A stretch of DNA of 64,000 bases. Origin: an uncultured Cocleimonas sp. (GTDB lineage: Bacteria > Pseudomonadota > Gammaproteobacteria > Thiotrichales > Thiotrichaceae). The DNA lies in the NCBI RefSeq assembly GCF_947495625.1, contig NZ_CANLZW010000019.1:22160-86159 (forward strand), given 5' to 3'. Below the pieces are notes generated by a model. That model was not told where the DNA came from. It was given only the letters and a program-made list of their open reading frames with translations, and did not search any database. Numbering within the stretch: the stretch's first letter is position 1; each line of letters starts with the position of its first letter. Shown in pieces: positions 20,278-28,193 of the stretch. A program made the translations under genes and the position numbers.

Positions 20278-20925
20278 ATGGAAGCAGATTTTTGGCACGA
20301 ACGTTGGAGTAAAAATGAAATTGGATTTCATGAGAAAGAAGTTAATCCACTTCTGATTAAACACATCAACGATTTGAAGCTTTCAAAAGGCAGTCGTATT
20401 TTTTTGCCCCTTTGTGGAAAAACAAGAGATATTGCCTGGTTACACAGTCAGGGTTTTTCAGTCGTTGGCATCGAACTCAGCGAGCACGCCGTAAAACAAC
20501 TGTTTGAAGATCTATTGGGTGATGAATCAATAAAACCAACGGTTACTCAATTAGGCAATCTGACTCTATATACTATTGAAAATATTGAAATCTATGTTGG
20601 AGACTTCTTCAATTTCAGTAAAGAACAACTCGGGCAGATTGATGCCGTTTACGATCGCGCCTCACTGATTGCGCTACCAGATGCCATGCGAGAAAAATAT
20701 GCTCAGCATCTTATCGAGATTACAGCTGGTATTCCTCAACTGTTGATAACGCTCGAATACGATCAAAGCATTATCAACGGCCCTCCTTTTTCTATCTCGA
20801 ATGAAATGATCAAAAACTATTACAACGATGATTTCAATATTACCGAGCTAGATAGAATTGAAGAAAGCTTAAAGGGCAAAGTAGATGCAGATAATGTAGT
20901 TTGGCATTTAGCACCTAAAACTTAA
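20278..20925 (+). CDS. tpm: Thiopurine S-methyltransferase family protein
   Basis: 215 residues. Tpm methylates thiols, and in bacteria also selenium and tellurium oxyanions, with S-adenosylmethionine. The start MEADFWHERW is the standard family N-terminus; GGAG ends 6-7 bases upstream of the ATG at 20278. An upstream TTG at 20266 is part of that ribosome-binding site. SAM-binding text: IFLPLCGKTRDIAWL and VVGIELSEHAV; the motif YDRASLIALP follows. Single gene; the dispersed repeat begins 5 bases after its stop. Confidence 0.92.
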   Translation: MEADFWHERWSKNEIGFHEKEVNPLLIKHINDLKLSKGSRIFLPLCGKTRDIAWLHSQGFSVVGIELSEHAVKQLFEDLLGDESIKPTVTQLGNLTLYTIENIEIYVGDFFNFSKEQLGQIDAVYDRASLIALPDAMREKYAQHLIEITAGIPQLLITLEYDQSIINGPPFSISNEMIKNYYNDDFNITELDRIEESLKGKVDADNVVWHLAPKT

Positions 20926-20930
20926 AACTA

Positions 20931-21113
20931 GTCACCCCCCTACTTTTAAGTGATTTTTATGCGGCTGCGCCTACCCTACGGTAAGCATTAAACAACAATG
21001 CTTTTGTCTCGCTATATCTCGGCTCATTTCGTTGTTTGAAATGACTAAAGGAACTTATGCTTTGCGGAATGATTTACGTTTTTATTTTTTAAAAACGTAA
21101 ATAGAATTTATGC
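20931..21113 (+). repeat. Long composite copy of the dispersed repeat (type C followed by type B middle)
   Basis: Begins with core GTCACCCCCCTACTTT, continues with a ~115-base type C middle (to GGAACTTATGC at 21060) almost identical to 23947-24076, then a type B middle (21066-21113) as in the copies at 23477, 46331 and 60418. Two hairpins are in the type C part: stem AAGCATT/AATGCTT with loop AAACAAC (20983-21003), and stem TCATTTC/GAAATGA with loop GTTGTTT (21024-21044). The two loops are exact reverse complements. Confidence 0.85.
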
Positions 21114-21155
21114 TTTTCGAAAGTACTTTTCCAGACAAATCATTTAGTAAGAAAA

Positions 21156-21191
21156 TATCAAGAACTCAAGATCCAATTTGGGTTCTTGATA
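21156..21191. other. Imperfect palindrome in intergenic region
   Basis: TATCAAGAAC pairs with GTTCTTGATA around a 16-nt centre. No T-run follows. It lies between the composite repeat and the acyltransferase gene; role unknown (operator or transcript hairpin). Confidence 0.5.
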
Positions 21192-21373
21192 CAGTAACTT
21201 TTCTGCAGACTGTGACCAATGGATATCATTTTCCGATCAACGCAAAAATCTTACATAAAGTGACATTTCTTTGATATTTTTTTCTAATTTAAGGAGTAAT
21301 ATAAATTTCAACAAATAAACATCTGTTTCGTTCTATTCGTTAAAAGCTCCTTTCCTAAACAAGATTAAGCCGA

Positions 21374-22486
21374 ATGAAATGGCACACGCTAAGCTCTAAT
21401 GAAACACTGATAATGAAAGGAATCGCTATTCTTATGATAGCGGTGCATAACTTTATGCATTTGTTTCCTTTTCCTAAAGAAAACGAATTCGATTTTTCAT
21501 TCGAACGCACCTCCAGCATGTTGCATCTTCTCTGGACAGAACCAGAAAATAGCATACGAGTGTTGTTTTCGTTCTTCGGGCATTTTGGTGTCGAAGTTTT
21601 TATCTTTCTTAGCGCTTATGGACTAACCAAAAAGTCTTCAAAGCATACTCTCACCTATTGGTCTTTTATTAGCGATCGCATCGCCAAGCTTTTCCCTGCA
21701 TTTATTATCGCTATTCTGATCTGGTTGGCGCTAGAAGGTTTTTATTCTCATGGGATTTTGGGGCCTTTTAAAATGCTTTCCATGCATTATCAGGAAATCC
21801 TGTTAAAGCTGACTCTAGTTTCAAATTTCATCCCTGATATGGCACTAGAGTCGATTGGCCCCTGGTGGTTCATCCCGTTTATCTTCCAGTTTTATTTCGC
21901 GTTTCCGTTTTTACTAAAACTCTATGATCGCTGGCAAACAATGGGACTGGTTACACTCTCTGTTTTCTGCCTGGTATTTTCTGCTACTGTTGACGGCAGT
22001 ATTTCCGGGGTAAATCTCTATTATACGATTGTGCCTTATATGCCAGTATTCGCGCTTGGCATCTATCTGGCAAAACAAGATATCTCGATAAAAGCCATAG
22101 AAATTCCAGGGTCCTTGTTATTACTTACTGTGTTAATTTTTATACTCGGTAACGTCAATCCTTATTTATGGGTTTTGAGTAATATCAGTTTTATCATCCT
22201 GTTTCTGGTGACAATGAATACTGTGATTCCCAAGATACAAGGCAATCTTCAAAATATATTGATCTTTACCGGTGAGATATCTATGGCGCTGTTTCTAGTT
22301 AATGGCTTCTTACGATTCCCCATGTTGCGATGGGCAGTTGAAAAAGACAACTGGCTGATCACCATTGCCTTATGCTTAGTCTTCCTTGCGATTTCTTATA
22401 TTGTCGCAATCATTCTGATTCGTTTAGAACGCTTACTGACCCCAAAATTAAAAGCATATCGATACAAATACAAACGCGCTGCTTAA
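21374..22486 (+). CDS. Membrane acyltransferase, acyltransferase-3 family
   Basis: 370 residues with about ten hydrophobic segments. The first helix carries the family's conserved His (MIAVHNFMH, residues 21-29), and FGVEVFIFLSAYGLTKK matches the FFVISGFL-like second motif of acyltransferase 3. Such proteins move acetyl or other acyl groups onto sugars of O-antigen, exopolysaccharide or glycans. No polysaccharide locus is adjacent, so the acceptor is unknown. The start ATG at 21374 follows GATTAAGCCGA without a strong ribosome-binding site; a later ATG (residue 14) is possible. Confidence 0.85.
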   Translation: MKWHTLSSNETLIMKGIAILMIAVHNFMHLFPFPKENEFDFSFERTSSMLHLLWTEPENSIRVLFSFFGHFGVEVFIFLSAYGLTKKSSKHTLTYWSFISDRIAKLFPAFIIAILIWLALEGFYSHGILGPFKMLSMHYQEILLKLTLVSNFIPDMALESIGPWWFIPFIFQFYFAFPFLLKLYDRWQTMGLVTLSVFCLVFSATVDGSISGVNLYYTIVPYMPVFALGIYLAKQDISIKAIEIPGSLLLLTVLIFILGNVNPYLWVLSNISFIILFLVTMNTVIPKIQGNLQNILIFTGEISMALFLVNGFLRFPMLRWAVEKDNWLITIALCLVFLAISYIVAIILIRLERLLTPKLKAYRYKYKRAA

Positions 22487-22488
22487 AT

Positions 22489-22518
22489 TGACACCCCCTA
22501 CCTTTTACGGGATTTTTT
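22489..22518 (+). repeat. Variant of the CACCCCCCTACTTT repeat, short form
   Basis: TGACACCCCCTACCTTTT then ACGGGATTTTTT. CCC can pair with GGG ahead of the T-run; it starts 3 bases after the acyltransferase stop and may end its transcript. Confidence 0.7.
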
Positions 22519-22636
22519 AACCAGGCTATCAATAAGCTTGTATTTATAAATTCACCCGCTAAATAAAAACAGTTTCAATATATGACGGTTATATGGTTTT
22601 ATCCATTTCACTGATAGCGCTTGTGAGAGAACCTCG

Positions 22637-23170
22637 ATGAATTCATCAACTACAGCAACAAAACCATCTAAACCAGCAAAATTAACAACGAAACAACAAA
22701 TTATCGGATTAGTCGGCTGGATACTTTTATCCTTTGCTGCATCAGCCGCTGGCGCGATAGCTTCTATACAGGCTAAATCATTCTACGGAAAACTCACCCA
22801 ACCCGAATGGGCGCCACCCGGCTGGGTGTTTGGCCCTGTCTGGAGTGCACTATTCCTGATGATGGCGATTGCCGCGTGGCTGGTTTGGCGCGATGGCGGT
22901 TTTAATAAACATCGCGGCGCACTTACCTTATTTATACTGCAGCTGATACCCAATATACTCTGGAGCTGGCTATTCTTCGCCTGGAATCGTGGCGGAATGG
23001 CTTTCGCTGACATCTTATTGTTATGGGTAATGATTGCCGCCACCGTCATCAGTTTCTGGCGTATCAATCGCATCGCTGGCGCATTGTTGATCCCTTATTT
23101 ACTCTGGGTGAGTTTTGCCGCGTTTCTTAACTACTCGGTTTGGCAGTTGAATCCACAGATTTTGGGTTAG
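22637..23170 (+). CDS. tspO: TspO/MBR family membrane protein
   Basis: 177 residues, slightly longer than usual because of a 25-residue polar Thr/Lys-rich N-terminus. Five membrane helices can be placed. Family signatures are YGKLTQPEWAPPGWVFGPVWSALF, WRDGG, LIPNILWSWLFF and LIPYLLWVSFAAFLNYSVWQLNP. TspO proteins bind tetrapyrroles and act in stress or light response. GAGAG about 8 bases upstream supports the ATG. Confidence 0.93.
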   Translation: MNSSTTATKPSKPAKLTTKQQIIGLVGWILLSFAASAAGAIASIQAKSFYGKLTQPEWAPPGWVFGPVWSALFLMMAIAAWLVWRDGGFNKHRGALTLFILQLIPNILWSWLFFAWNRGGMAFADILLLWVMIAATVISFWRINRIAGALLIPYLLWVSFAAFLNYSVWQLNPQILG

Positions 23171-23237
23171 CTACACTTTTTATTATTGATTTAGTTATTG
23201 TTTGAGTTATTGATGAACAACTTGAAGAATATTAGTT

Positions 23238-23429
23238 TTGATTAAAACACTCCGACCCATCATATTTTTTAACGCTTAGGTACTGCTTATTATCGGGGTA
23301 GCTGCGTCAATACCCTTTGGATTTTCTTTTTTTGACGATGATTATATTGATGAAAAACTATTCTTTTTCGGATGCATGGAAATTATGACTATTATGATTC
23401 TGCTAACACTCAATATCTGGAAGAAATAA
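23238..23429 (+). pseudogene. Possible small membrane-protein remnant with an in-frame amber codon
   Basis: From TTG at 23238 a frame reads IKTLRPIIFFNA, meets TAG at 23277-23279, and continues for 50 codons as VLLIIGVAASIPFGFSFF, DDDYIDEKLFFF, MTIMILLTLNIWKK to TAA at 23427. Two hydrophobic segments flank an acidic loop, the look of a small two-helix membrane protein. No ribosome-binding site is evident. It may be a decayed gene, or only chance; confidence is low. Confidence 0.3.
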
Positions 23430-23476
23430 ACGCATCAAATAGCTAAGCAGTTTAATCAATACAAAAACATTTAAAG

Positions 23477-23557
23477 GTCACCCCCCTACTTTAAATGATA
23501 TTACGTTTTTACTTTTAAAAAACGTAAATAGAATTTATGGAGAGCTAGAATTTTTTT
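23477..23557 (+). repeat. Type B copy of the dispersed repeat
   Basis: Core GTCACCCCCCTACTTT, middle with inverted repeat TTACGTTTTT ... AAAAACGTAA, then AGAATTTATGGAGAGC and a T-run. The tail here reads AGCTAGAATTTTTTT instead of the usual GGCACTTTTT. Confidence 0.85.
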
Positions 23558-23628
23558 GTTTGAAACATTCTTATTAGAATGTATAAGTAGCTCGTAAAAA
23601 AACACCTTAAAATAGAACAGGAAATCTT

Positions 23629-23922
23629 ATGTCAGAAGAATTATCAGTCGTGGTACTAATCGACGTCATACCAGGAAAAAGAGAAGATCAAATAAATGCC
23701 TTTAAGAAAGTAGAACCGCTCGTATTGGCTGAAGATGGCTGCATTCAATACGAATTAAAAGCAGACCAAGACAATGAGAATCGTTTTGTGATTATAGAAA
23801 GATGGGCATCAGCAGACGCCTTAGCCGCGCACGCCGTATCAGAACACATGGTAGAAGCGGGTAAAAGCAATCATTTATTTAGAGCAAAGCCGCCAGAAGT
23901 GATAAAGCTATCAGATACCTAA
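23629..23922 (+). CDS. Antibiotic biosynthesis monooxygenase (ABM)-domain protein, YgiN-like
   Basis: 97 residues forming one ferredoxin-like ABM domain: VVVLIDVIPGKREDQINAFKKVEPLVLAEDGCIQYEL, then FVIIERWASADALAAHAVSEHM. Members include quinol monooxygenase YgiN and haem-degrading enzymes; substrate is unknown here. AGGA lies upstream of the ATG. It is a single gene between two repeat copies. Confidence 0.88.
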   Translation: MSEELSVVVLIDVIPGKREDQINAFKKVEPLVLAEDGCIQYELKADQDNENRFVIIERWASADALAAHAVSEHMVEAGKSNHLFRAKPPEVIKLSDT

Positions 23923-23946
23923 AGAACACCTAAAACTATTTAAAAG

Positions 23947-24093
23947 GTCACCCCCCTACTTTTAAGTGATTTTTATGCGGCTGCGCCTTCCCTACGGTAA
24001 GCATTAAACAACAATGCTTTTGTCTCGCTATATCTCGGCTCATTTCGTTGTTTGAAATGACTAAAGGAATTTATGCAGAGCCAGGCACTTTTT
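23947..24093 (+). repeat. Type C copy of the dispersed repeat with complementary-loop hairpins
   Basis: Nearly identical over 130 bases to 20931-21060; I see two differences (CTTCCC for CTACCC, and GGAATTTATG for GGAACTTATG). Hairpins: 23999-24019 (loop AAACAAC) and 24040-24060 (loop GTTGTTT). It ends GCAGAGCCAGGCACTTTTT, and the last bases are within the stop codon of the minus-strand gene that ends at 24092. Confidence 0.88.
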
Positions 24094-24448
24094 ACGTCAG
24101 TATACTAGCGCCCAATTTACAGGCAATTGCATCAATCATAGGTTCTGGTGGATATTCGATAGGATTACTTAAACGATAGGCCTGCCACTCGTTAAAATCA
24201 TTCGCCACACAAGTGTTATTTCCGAGACACGATAAGACCTTAATCACATGTCCAGAAATCTTCCACGGGCCTTCACCCTCTATCCAGCCTTTAATGAGCT
24301 GAATACCTTGCTGATCATCCTGTAAATGCCAATAAGGTTCGAACACTAATAAACCTTTAGGGTGTTTATAGAATTCAGCCATCAGCAATTCGTCACCATC
24401 TGGATTGGTTATAGTGAGCGGTGCAGTAACTGTGAATAAATTAGCCAT
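24092..24448 (-). CDS. Conserved-looking hypothetical protein
   Basis: 118 residues, no signal peptide or membrane segment. Composition is protein-like (many Trp: YWHLQDD, GWIEGEGPWKISGHVIKVL, NEWQAYRL) with a beta-rich pattern and three Cys. I do not recognise a family. Its stop codon TAA overlaps the 3' end of a type C repeat, so the element may have provided or replaced the original C-terminus. It is alone on its strand between two repeat copies. Confidence 0.6.
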   Translation of the reverse strand: MANLFTVTAPLTITNPDGDELLMAEFYKHPKGLLVFEPYWHLQDDQQGIQLIKGWIEGEGPWKISGHVIKVLSCLGNNTCVANDFNEWQAYRLSNPIEYPPEPMIDAIACKLGASILT

Positions 24449-24480
24449 ACGAGGGATTATATAGCGAAGTGATTATTAGG

Positions 24481-24511
24481 AAAGTCACCCCCCTACTTTA
24501 AGGGTGTTTTT
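24481..24511 (+). repeat. CACCCCCCTACTTT repeat, short form
   Basis: AAAGTCACCCCCCTACTTT followed by AAGGGTGTTTTT. CACCC pairs with GGGTG. Both neighbouring genes are on the minus strand, so the plus-strand T-run ends neither. Confidence 0.82.
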
Positions 24512-24552
24512 CATATTTATTCTGATTTAGTCAGAAAATGACTTATAAAGAA

Positions 24553-25815
24553 CTAATCTAAATTAAGACGTTGTTGGCGAAGTTTTTCTAAAACATCAGT
24601 GGGAAGATTTCTCATACCCTCTGCTTGTTTCTGGCGTGATTCAACACCCACGACATCAGGCAACTTACTCAACGCTAGCTCTTTATAATTATATGAAGAC
24701 AAAGAAGAAGTAGCAGAAATTTTTGCTGAAATATCTGGGTTAGGCGGATTAAGCGGAACGAATTCACTCAAAATATTGGCATCTAAAATGCTCTCGTTGT
24801 ATGCACTCAGACCGGTATTGGCTAATCCATTTCTAGCCGTTTCATTCAAAGACCAACTCAACTCTTTATTCACATTAAACCAGGAAACCGCGCGTATTGC
24901 GGGGTAGCTTTCGTGGATTCTCTTTAGCATATTGCTGATCCAAAGCTCTTTGCTTTCAACCGCATCTGAATCATCACCATATTGACCCCAGGCAGGATCA
25001 GGAAGGTCACTGGGTTCAGCGCTAGCCACCTCTGCAATCAAGATCGGTTTGTGTGGATAGTTATTTACCAGCTTCACATAAGCCGCACTAAAAACCTCGT
25101 CGAACGTTCTCCAACTAGACCAAGTGTAATTACTACCCCAGTTATAACCATCGAGACTGGTCCAGTCGACCACATCATCGCCCGGGTAATAAACTGTTAT
25201 ATCGTTATAGTCATCAGTATCCGTAGCACTTGCAGACCAAATCCACTCCACACTGTCATTCACCCCAGCGGCTTCAAATAAACCATGGATATGTCGCCAA
25301 GCCGCTTTGTATGCCTCAGGCTGATTTCCCCATGCATACCAATTCCCATTAAATTCGTGACCAAAGCGCAGTAAAATAGTTGGTCGACTATCTTTAGGAT
25401 AACTATCGCGCCATGCTTTAAAATCAGTAATCCATCTATTGATATAACTGTCTTTCTCACCCATTGCAATCATACTTAATAAATCTTCATGACCTGAGTT
25501 GAAAGGCATCAAGGTAATCAAAGGCATCGAGCCACTAGCAACAATATTCGACGTTTGAGTCGTTAAAAAACTCCAATCCATCTCGAAGTTGGTATAGAGC
25601 GTAATGATGGACGTTTGTTTGTGGGTATCGGCCTTAAATTTCTCCAGAATATCTAATGACCAACCATCATTTTTAAGATAAGCACCCAGCATGATTTTAG
25701 AATCTGGCACATTCGGAGTTTTCGTATCAGTAGAATCAGACGACGCCCCACAAGAGACGATAAATATGCAGGTAAATAAAAAGAGAATAAGGTTTTTCTT
25801 ATTGGATAGAGGCAT
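24553..25815 (-). CDS. Glycoside hydrolase family 26 lipoprotein (beta-mannanase-like)
   Basis: 420 residues with a lipoprotein signal (lipobox IVSC, Cys22). The GH26 domain spans about 38-350. The catalytic acid/base is Glu154 in LLRFGHEFNGNWYAWG and the nucleophile Glu262 in PILIAEVASAE, both in family positions; aromatic residues YNWGSNYTW line the cleft. GH26 enzymes cut beta-1,4-mannan, mixed-linkage glucan or bacterial exopolysaccharide. A 60-residue tail rich in Gln, Lys and Arg follows the domain. A role with polymers produced or eaten by the cell is open. Confidence 0.87.
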   Translation of the reverse strand: MPLSNKKNLILFLFTCIFIVSCGASSDSTDTKTPNVPDSKIMLGAYLKNDGWSLDILEKFKADTHKQTSIITLYTNFEMDWSFLTTQTSNIVASGSMPLITLMPFNSGHEDLLSMIAMGEKDSYINRWITDFKAWRDSYPKDSRPTILLRFGHEFNGNWYAWGNQPEAYKAAWRHIHGLFEAAGVNDSVEWIWSASATDTDDYNDITVYYPGDDVVDWTSLDGYNWGSNYTWSSWRTFDEVFSAAYVKLVNNYPHKPILIAEVASAEPSDLPDPAWGQYGDDSDAVESKELWISNMLKRIHESYPAIRAVSWFNVNKELSWSLNETARNGLANTGLSAYNESILDANILSEFVPLNPPNPDISAKISATSSLSSYNYKELALSKLPDVVGVESRQKQAEGMRNLPTDVLEKLRQQRLNLD

Positions 25816-26043
25816 AGCTTTTCTGATTTTTCCGTTTTATTAAGGTTAATTATCAAGAGTGAAACGTGCTACTCGAATAATCATATTAGGCACTTAACAG
25901 GAATAAAATCGGGAAAAGAAAACCTTGCGGGCAAAATAAATTAAATAGCAAATGAGTGCAAGTTTTAGGAAGCTAATTACGGTGTTTTTGGGAGGTATTC
26001 GATGAGTGGTGGGGATTTATTAAAAATATCAGTTACCACCTTT

Positions 26044-26100
26044 TTGATGTTTTTGTTAAACAGGCCTATAATCATAAGTAATACTTAGTAATACTTGGAG
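26044..26100 (+). promoter_or_regulatory. Promoter and operator of the toxin-antitoxin operon
   Basis: TTGATG (26044-26049), 17 bases, TATAAT (26067-26072): near-consensus sigma-70. Downstream lie two abutting direct copies of AGTAATACTT (26077-26086 and 26087-26096), each nearly palindromic, then GGAG and 7 bases to the ATG at 26108. The repeats sit at the expected transcript start, a typical site for autorepression by a ribbon-helix-helix antitoxin. Confidence 0.75.
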
Positions 26101-26107
26101 AAACGCC

Positions 26108-26350
26108 ATGCCAATCACCTCAGTTGCAGTAAAACTTGAAGACGATATTAAAGAACGCATTCAACATCTTGGCGAACTCAAAGATCGCTCAAGCCACTGG
26201 CTGATGAAACGAGCGATCCTAGATTATCTTGAAAAAGAAGAACAGTTTGAACAGGAAAAACTAGAAGATAAAAAACGCTGGGAAACCTATGCAGAAACAG
26301 GCGAAGCGATCTCACACAAAGACATGAAAAACTGGCTAAAATCTCTCTAG
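26108..26350 (+). CDS. Ribbon-helix-helix antitoxin (CopG/RelB-like)
   Basis: 80 residues. The N-terminal ribbon-helix-helix (ITSVAVKLEDDIKERIQHLGELKDRSSHWLMKRAILDYLEKEE, about 3-46) binds DNA as a dimer, and the charged C-terminal part (GEAISHKDMKNWLKSL) should wrap the toxin. The phrase DRSSHWLMKRAI is common in this antitoxin family. Five bases separate it from the toxin. The operator copies upstream fit autoregulation. Confidence 0.9.
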   Translation: MPITSVAVKLEDDIKERIQHLGELKDRSSHWLMKRAILDYLEKEEQFEQEKLEDKKRWETYAETGEAISHKDMKNWLKSL

Positions 26351-26355
26351 ACACT

Positions 26356-26661
26356 ATGTCAAATAAAGAATTGCCAAACAAAGCATTAATCTGGTTGCCC
26401 GAAGCCAAAGACGACATTTCCCGCCTGCATGAATTCCTAAAAAGTAAAAATCCTGAAGCAGCTACAAGAATGGTGAATTTACTTTTAACTGGGGCGGATA
26501 GGCTAATAGACTTCCCAGAAATTGGAAAACCTATAGGTGATGAATTAAAACGCCGCGAGTTATTTCTCGCATTTGGGGCTGGCGCTTATGTAATACGATA
26601 TATTTTGACTGAAAATAGCATTGTGGTAATACGTGTTTGGCATTCTCGAGAAATGCGATAG
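26356..26661 (+). CDS. ParE/RelE-superfamily toxin
   Basis: 101 residues. The RelE/ParE fold is visible: IWLPEAKDDISRLHEFLKSKNPEAATRMVNLLLTGADRLIDFPEIGKPI, then ELFLAFGAGAYVIRYILTENSIVVIRVWHSREMR. The C-terminal RVWHSRE is typical of the ParE branch (gyrase poison) rather than of ribosome-dependent RelE, but the subfamily is a guess. It forms a type II toxin-antitoxin pair with the gene upstream. Confidence 0.9.
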   Translation: MSNKELPNKALIWLPEAKDDISRLHEFLKSKNPEAATRMVNLLLTGADRLIDFPEIGKPIGDELKRRELFLAFGAGAYVIRYILTENSIVVIRVWHSREMR

Positions 26662-26675
26662 GTAATAAAGTTAAA

Positions 26676-26704
26676 TGACACCCCCTACTTTTGGGCACTA
26701 TTTC
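26676..26704 (+). repeat. Variant CACCCCCTACTTT repeat, short form
   Basis: TGACACCCCCTACTTTT followed by GGGCACTATTTC: five C instead of six, and a tail close to GGCACTTTTT. It follows the toxin stop by 15 bases and can form CCC/GGG pairing. Confidence 0.75.
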
Positions 26705-26727
26705 TAATTATGTTATGCAAAATGGGT

Positions 26728-26805
26728 GGTCGGATAAATACAGTTCCATCCGACATGACGATGATTATTCGGATACAAATGTCGGATGGCGTTCCTTATC
26801 CGACC
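26728..26805. repeat. REP/BIME-like palindromic element
   Basis: GGTCGGATAA and CCATCCGACAT (26728-26756) are mirrored by ATGTCGGATGG and TTATCCGACC (26779-26805). The right half, GTCGGATGGCGTTCC then TTATCCGACCTAC, is strikingly like enterobacterial REP sequences. Two REP units in inverted order make a BIME-type unit. No REP-associated transposase is in the window. Confidence 0.75.
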
Positions 26806-27007
26806 TACGCGCTACCTAGGTTTTAGCTTATTTCAATGATATATATTTCTACCGCCTATCTGACAAATTCGTAGTGAGTCCGTCTTTGCGCTAATGTCAT
26901 ACGACTATTTTAAGAATTCGTGCTACATTTAAATATAATAATTATAAATATGCACAACGAAAACAATTAAAAGACCGATTCAGGATAAATTTAACTCCCT
27001 AAAAACA

Positions 27008-27538
27008 ATGAAAAAACAGTGGCTTAAAAAACTGAAAGTACTGTTGCTATTATCCTTTGCGGTAACTGCATCTTTATCTTTGCATGCAGCAGAAGATTCT
27101 ACAGAAATAGAGTTGAGTTATACTTATGTTGAGTATTTAAACTTTGTAGGTACCGCCGCTGGGGCTGCACGATATTTTAATCATGATGAAGTTATGCCCT
27201 TATCCAATAAAGGAAATCCTGCAAATAGAATAGGTCAAAAAGTTAATTTAGGAACGTTAGGCTTAAACTCAAACATAACGGGTGACTGTACTCTGGATTT
27301 TTCTACCCAAAACGATTTTCAGTTAGAACATACAACATCAGGAAAAGTACTGACATCTTATAGACTTGAATACAGAAATACTGAGATTACTAGCGGTAGT
27401 AATTTACAAATGATACTACCTTGCAGTTATCCTGTTAGTAATATTGATTTCACCACAACGGGAAAATACCAAAATAGCAATAAACCCAAAGCCGGGGTCT
27501 ATCAAGATATCGTCAATATCACGGTTACTTCCCAATAA
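27008..27538 (+). CDS. Secreted pilin-like / spore coat U-like protein
   Basis: 176 residues with signal peptide (about 1-28, cleavage after LHA). The mature part is beta-rich with a Cys pair (GDCTLDF and LPCSYPV) and ends GVYQDIVNITVTSQ, which resembles the last strand of pilins and SCPU-domain proteins (GxYxDxxxVTV). No chaperone or usher gene is near, so it is an orphan. The assignment is by pattern; another secreted beta-sandwich protein is possible. Confidence 0.5.
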   Translation: MKKQWLKKLKVLLLLSFAVTASLSLHAAEDSTEIELSYTYVEYLNFVGTAAGAARYFNHDEVMPLSNKGNPANRIGQKVNLGTLGLNSNITGDCTLDFSTQNDFQLEHTTSGKVLTSYRLEYRNTEITSGSNLQMILPCSYPVSNIDFTTTGKYQNSNKPKAGVYQDIVNITVTSQ

Positions 27539-27584
27539 AGACTGCTTTTAGAAATAGAGTTATTTACTAATCAGGAATAGCATT

Positions 27585-27614
27585 AAACACCCCCCTACTT
27601 TTAGGGTGTTTTTG
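27585..27614 (+). terminator. CACCCCCCTACTTT repeat forming a terminator
   Basis: AAACACCCCCCTACTTTTA and GGGTGTTTTTG: ACACCC pairs with GGGTGT ahead of a T-run. It lies between the convergent genes ending at 27538 and 27618. Confidence 0.85.
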
Positions 27615-27617
27615 TTT

Positions 27618-28193
27618 CTAAACTCCTTCAAACAACTTTTGTAATTTTAATTTTAGTACATCAAAGTTTGTGTGGGAAAAATCAAATGGCGCGTTGGGAT
27701 AACCGATATTATAAATTTGATTAAGAATGGCTTTATGATTTTCTTTTGATTTAAAGTCTGAACAATCTAAAAAAGCATTTAAACATTCTTTCTGTTCTTC
27801 AGGAATTGTTGAAAGTATTAGTGATTCTAGATACCCACATTTTTCATCAGGATCGCAAGTAATATAAATATCAGTACTGGCATTTAAGTCTAATTTATCA
27901 AGTGTTTTTTCTAGTTCAGTTTTTGTATTTTCAAAACCACCATACTTTTCATCATTTCCTTCAAAGTCGGCATCTAGAACAAAAAGTATCTTCTCAATTG
28001 ATTCGTTTTTTATATTAAGCAATAACTCTTTATAATTTTTGTCATCCACTTTAAAGAAATTACTTTTAGTTCCCATCCCAAAAAATTTAACATTTTTTTC
28101 ATCTAAACCAAGATTATCTAATAAAAGCAGTAGAAGTTCGTTATCGTGAGTTTTTTTTGCATTTCCTTCATGCAATATTGCAACTTTTACCAC
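27618..28193 (-). CDS. TOPRIM-like (DUF3226-type) protein, putative nuclease partner of the AAA ATPase
   Basis: 191 residues. The order of acidic residues fits a TOPRIM-like fold: Glu9 in VAILHEGNAKK after the first strand, and Asp74 and Asp76 in ILFVLDADFEGN after a later strand. CGYLESLIL resembles the conserved part of DUF3226. Its start overlaps the stop of the ATPase gene by 7 bases, so the two are translated together. OLD nucleases combine both domains in one chain; PARIS and related systems use two chains of this kind. Very AT-rich compared with the neighbours, suggesting recent gain. DNA or RNA cleavage is inferred, not shown. Confidence 0.65.
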   Translation of the reverse strand: MVKVAILHEGNAKKTHDNELLLLLLDNLGLDEKNVKFFGMGTKSNFFKVDDKNYKELLLNIKNESIEKILFVLDADFEGNDEKYGGFENTKTELEKTLDKLDLNASTDIYITCDPDEKCGYLESLILSTIPEEQKECLNAFLDCSDFKSKENHKAILNQIYNIGYPNAPFDFSHTNFDVLKLKLQKLFEGV

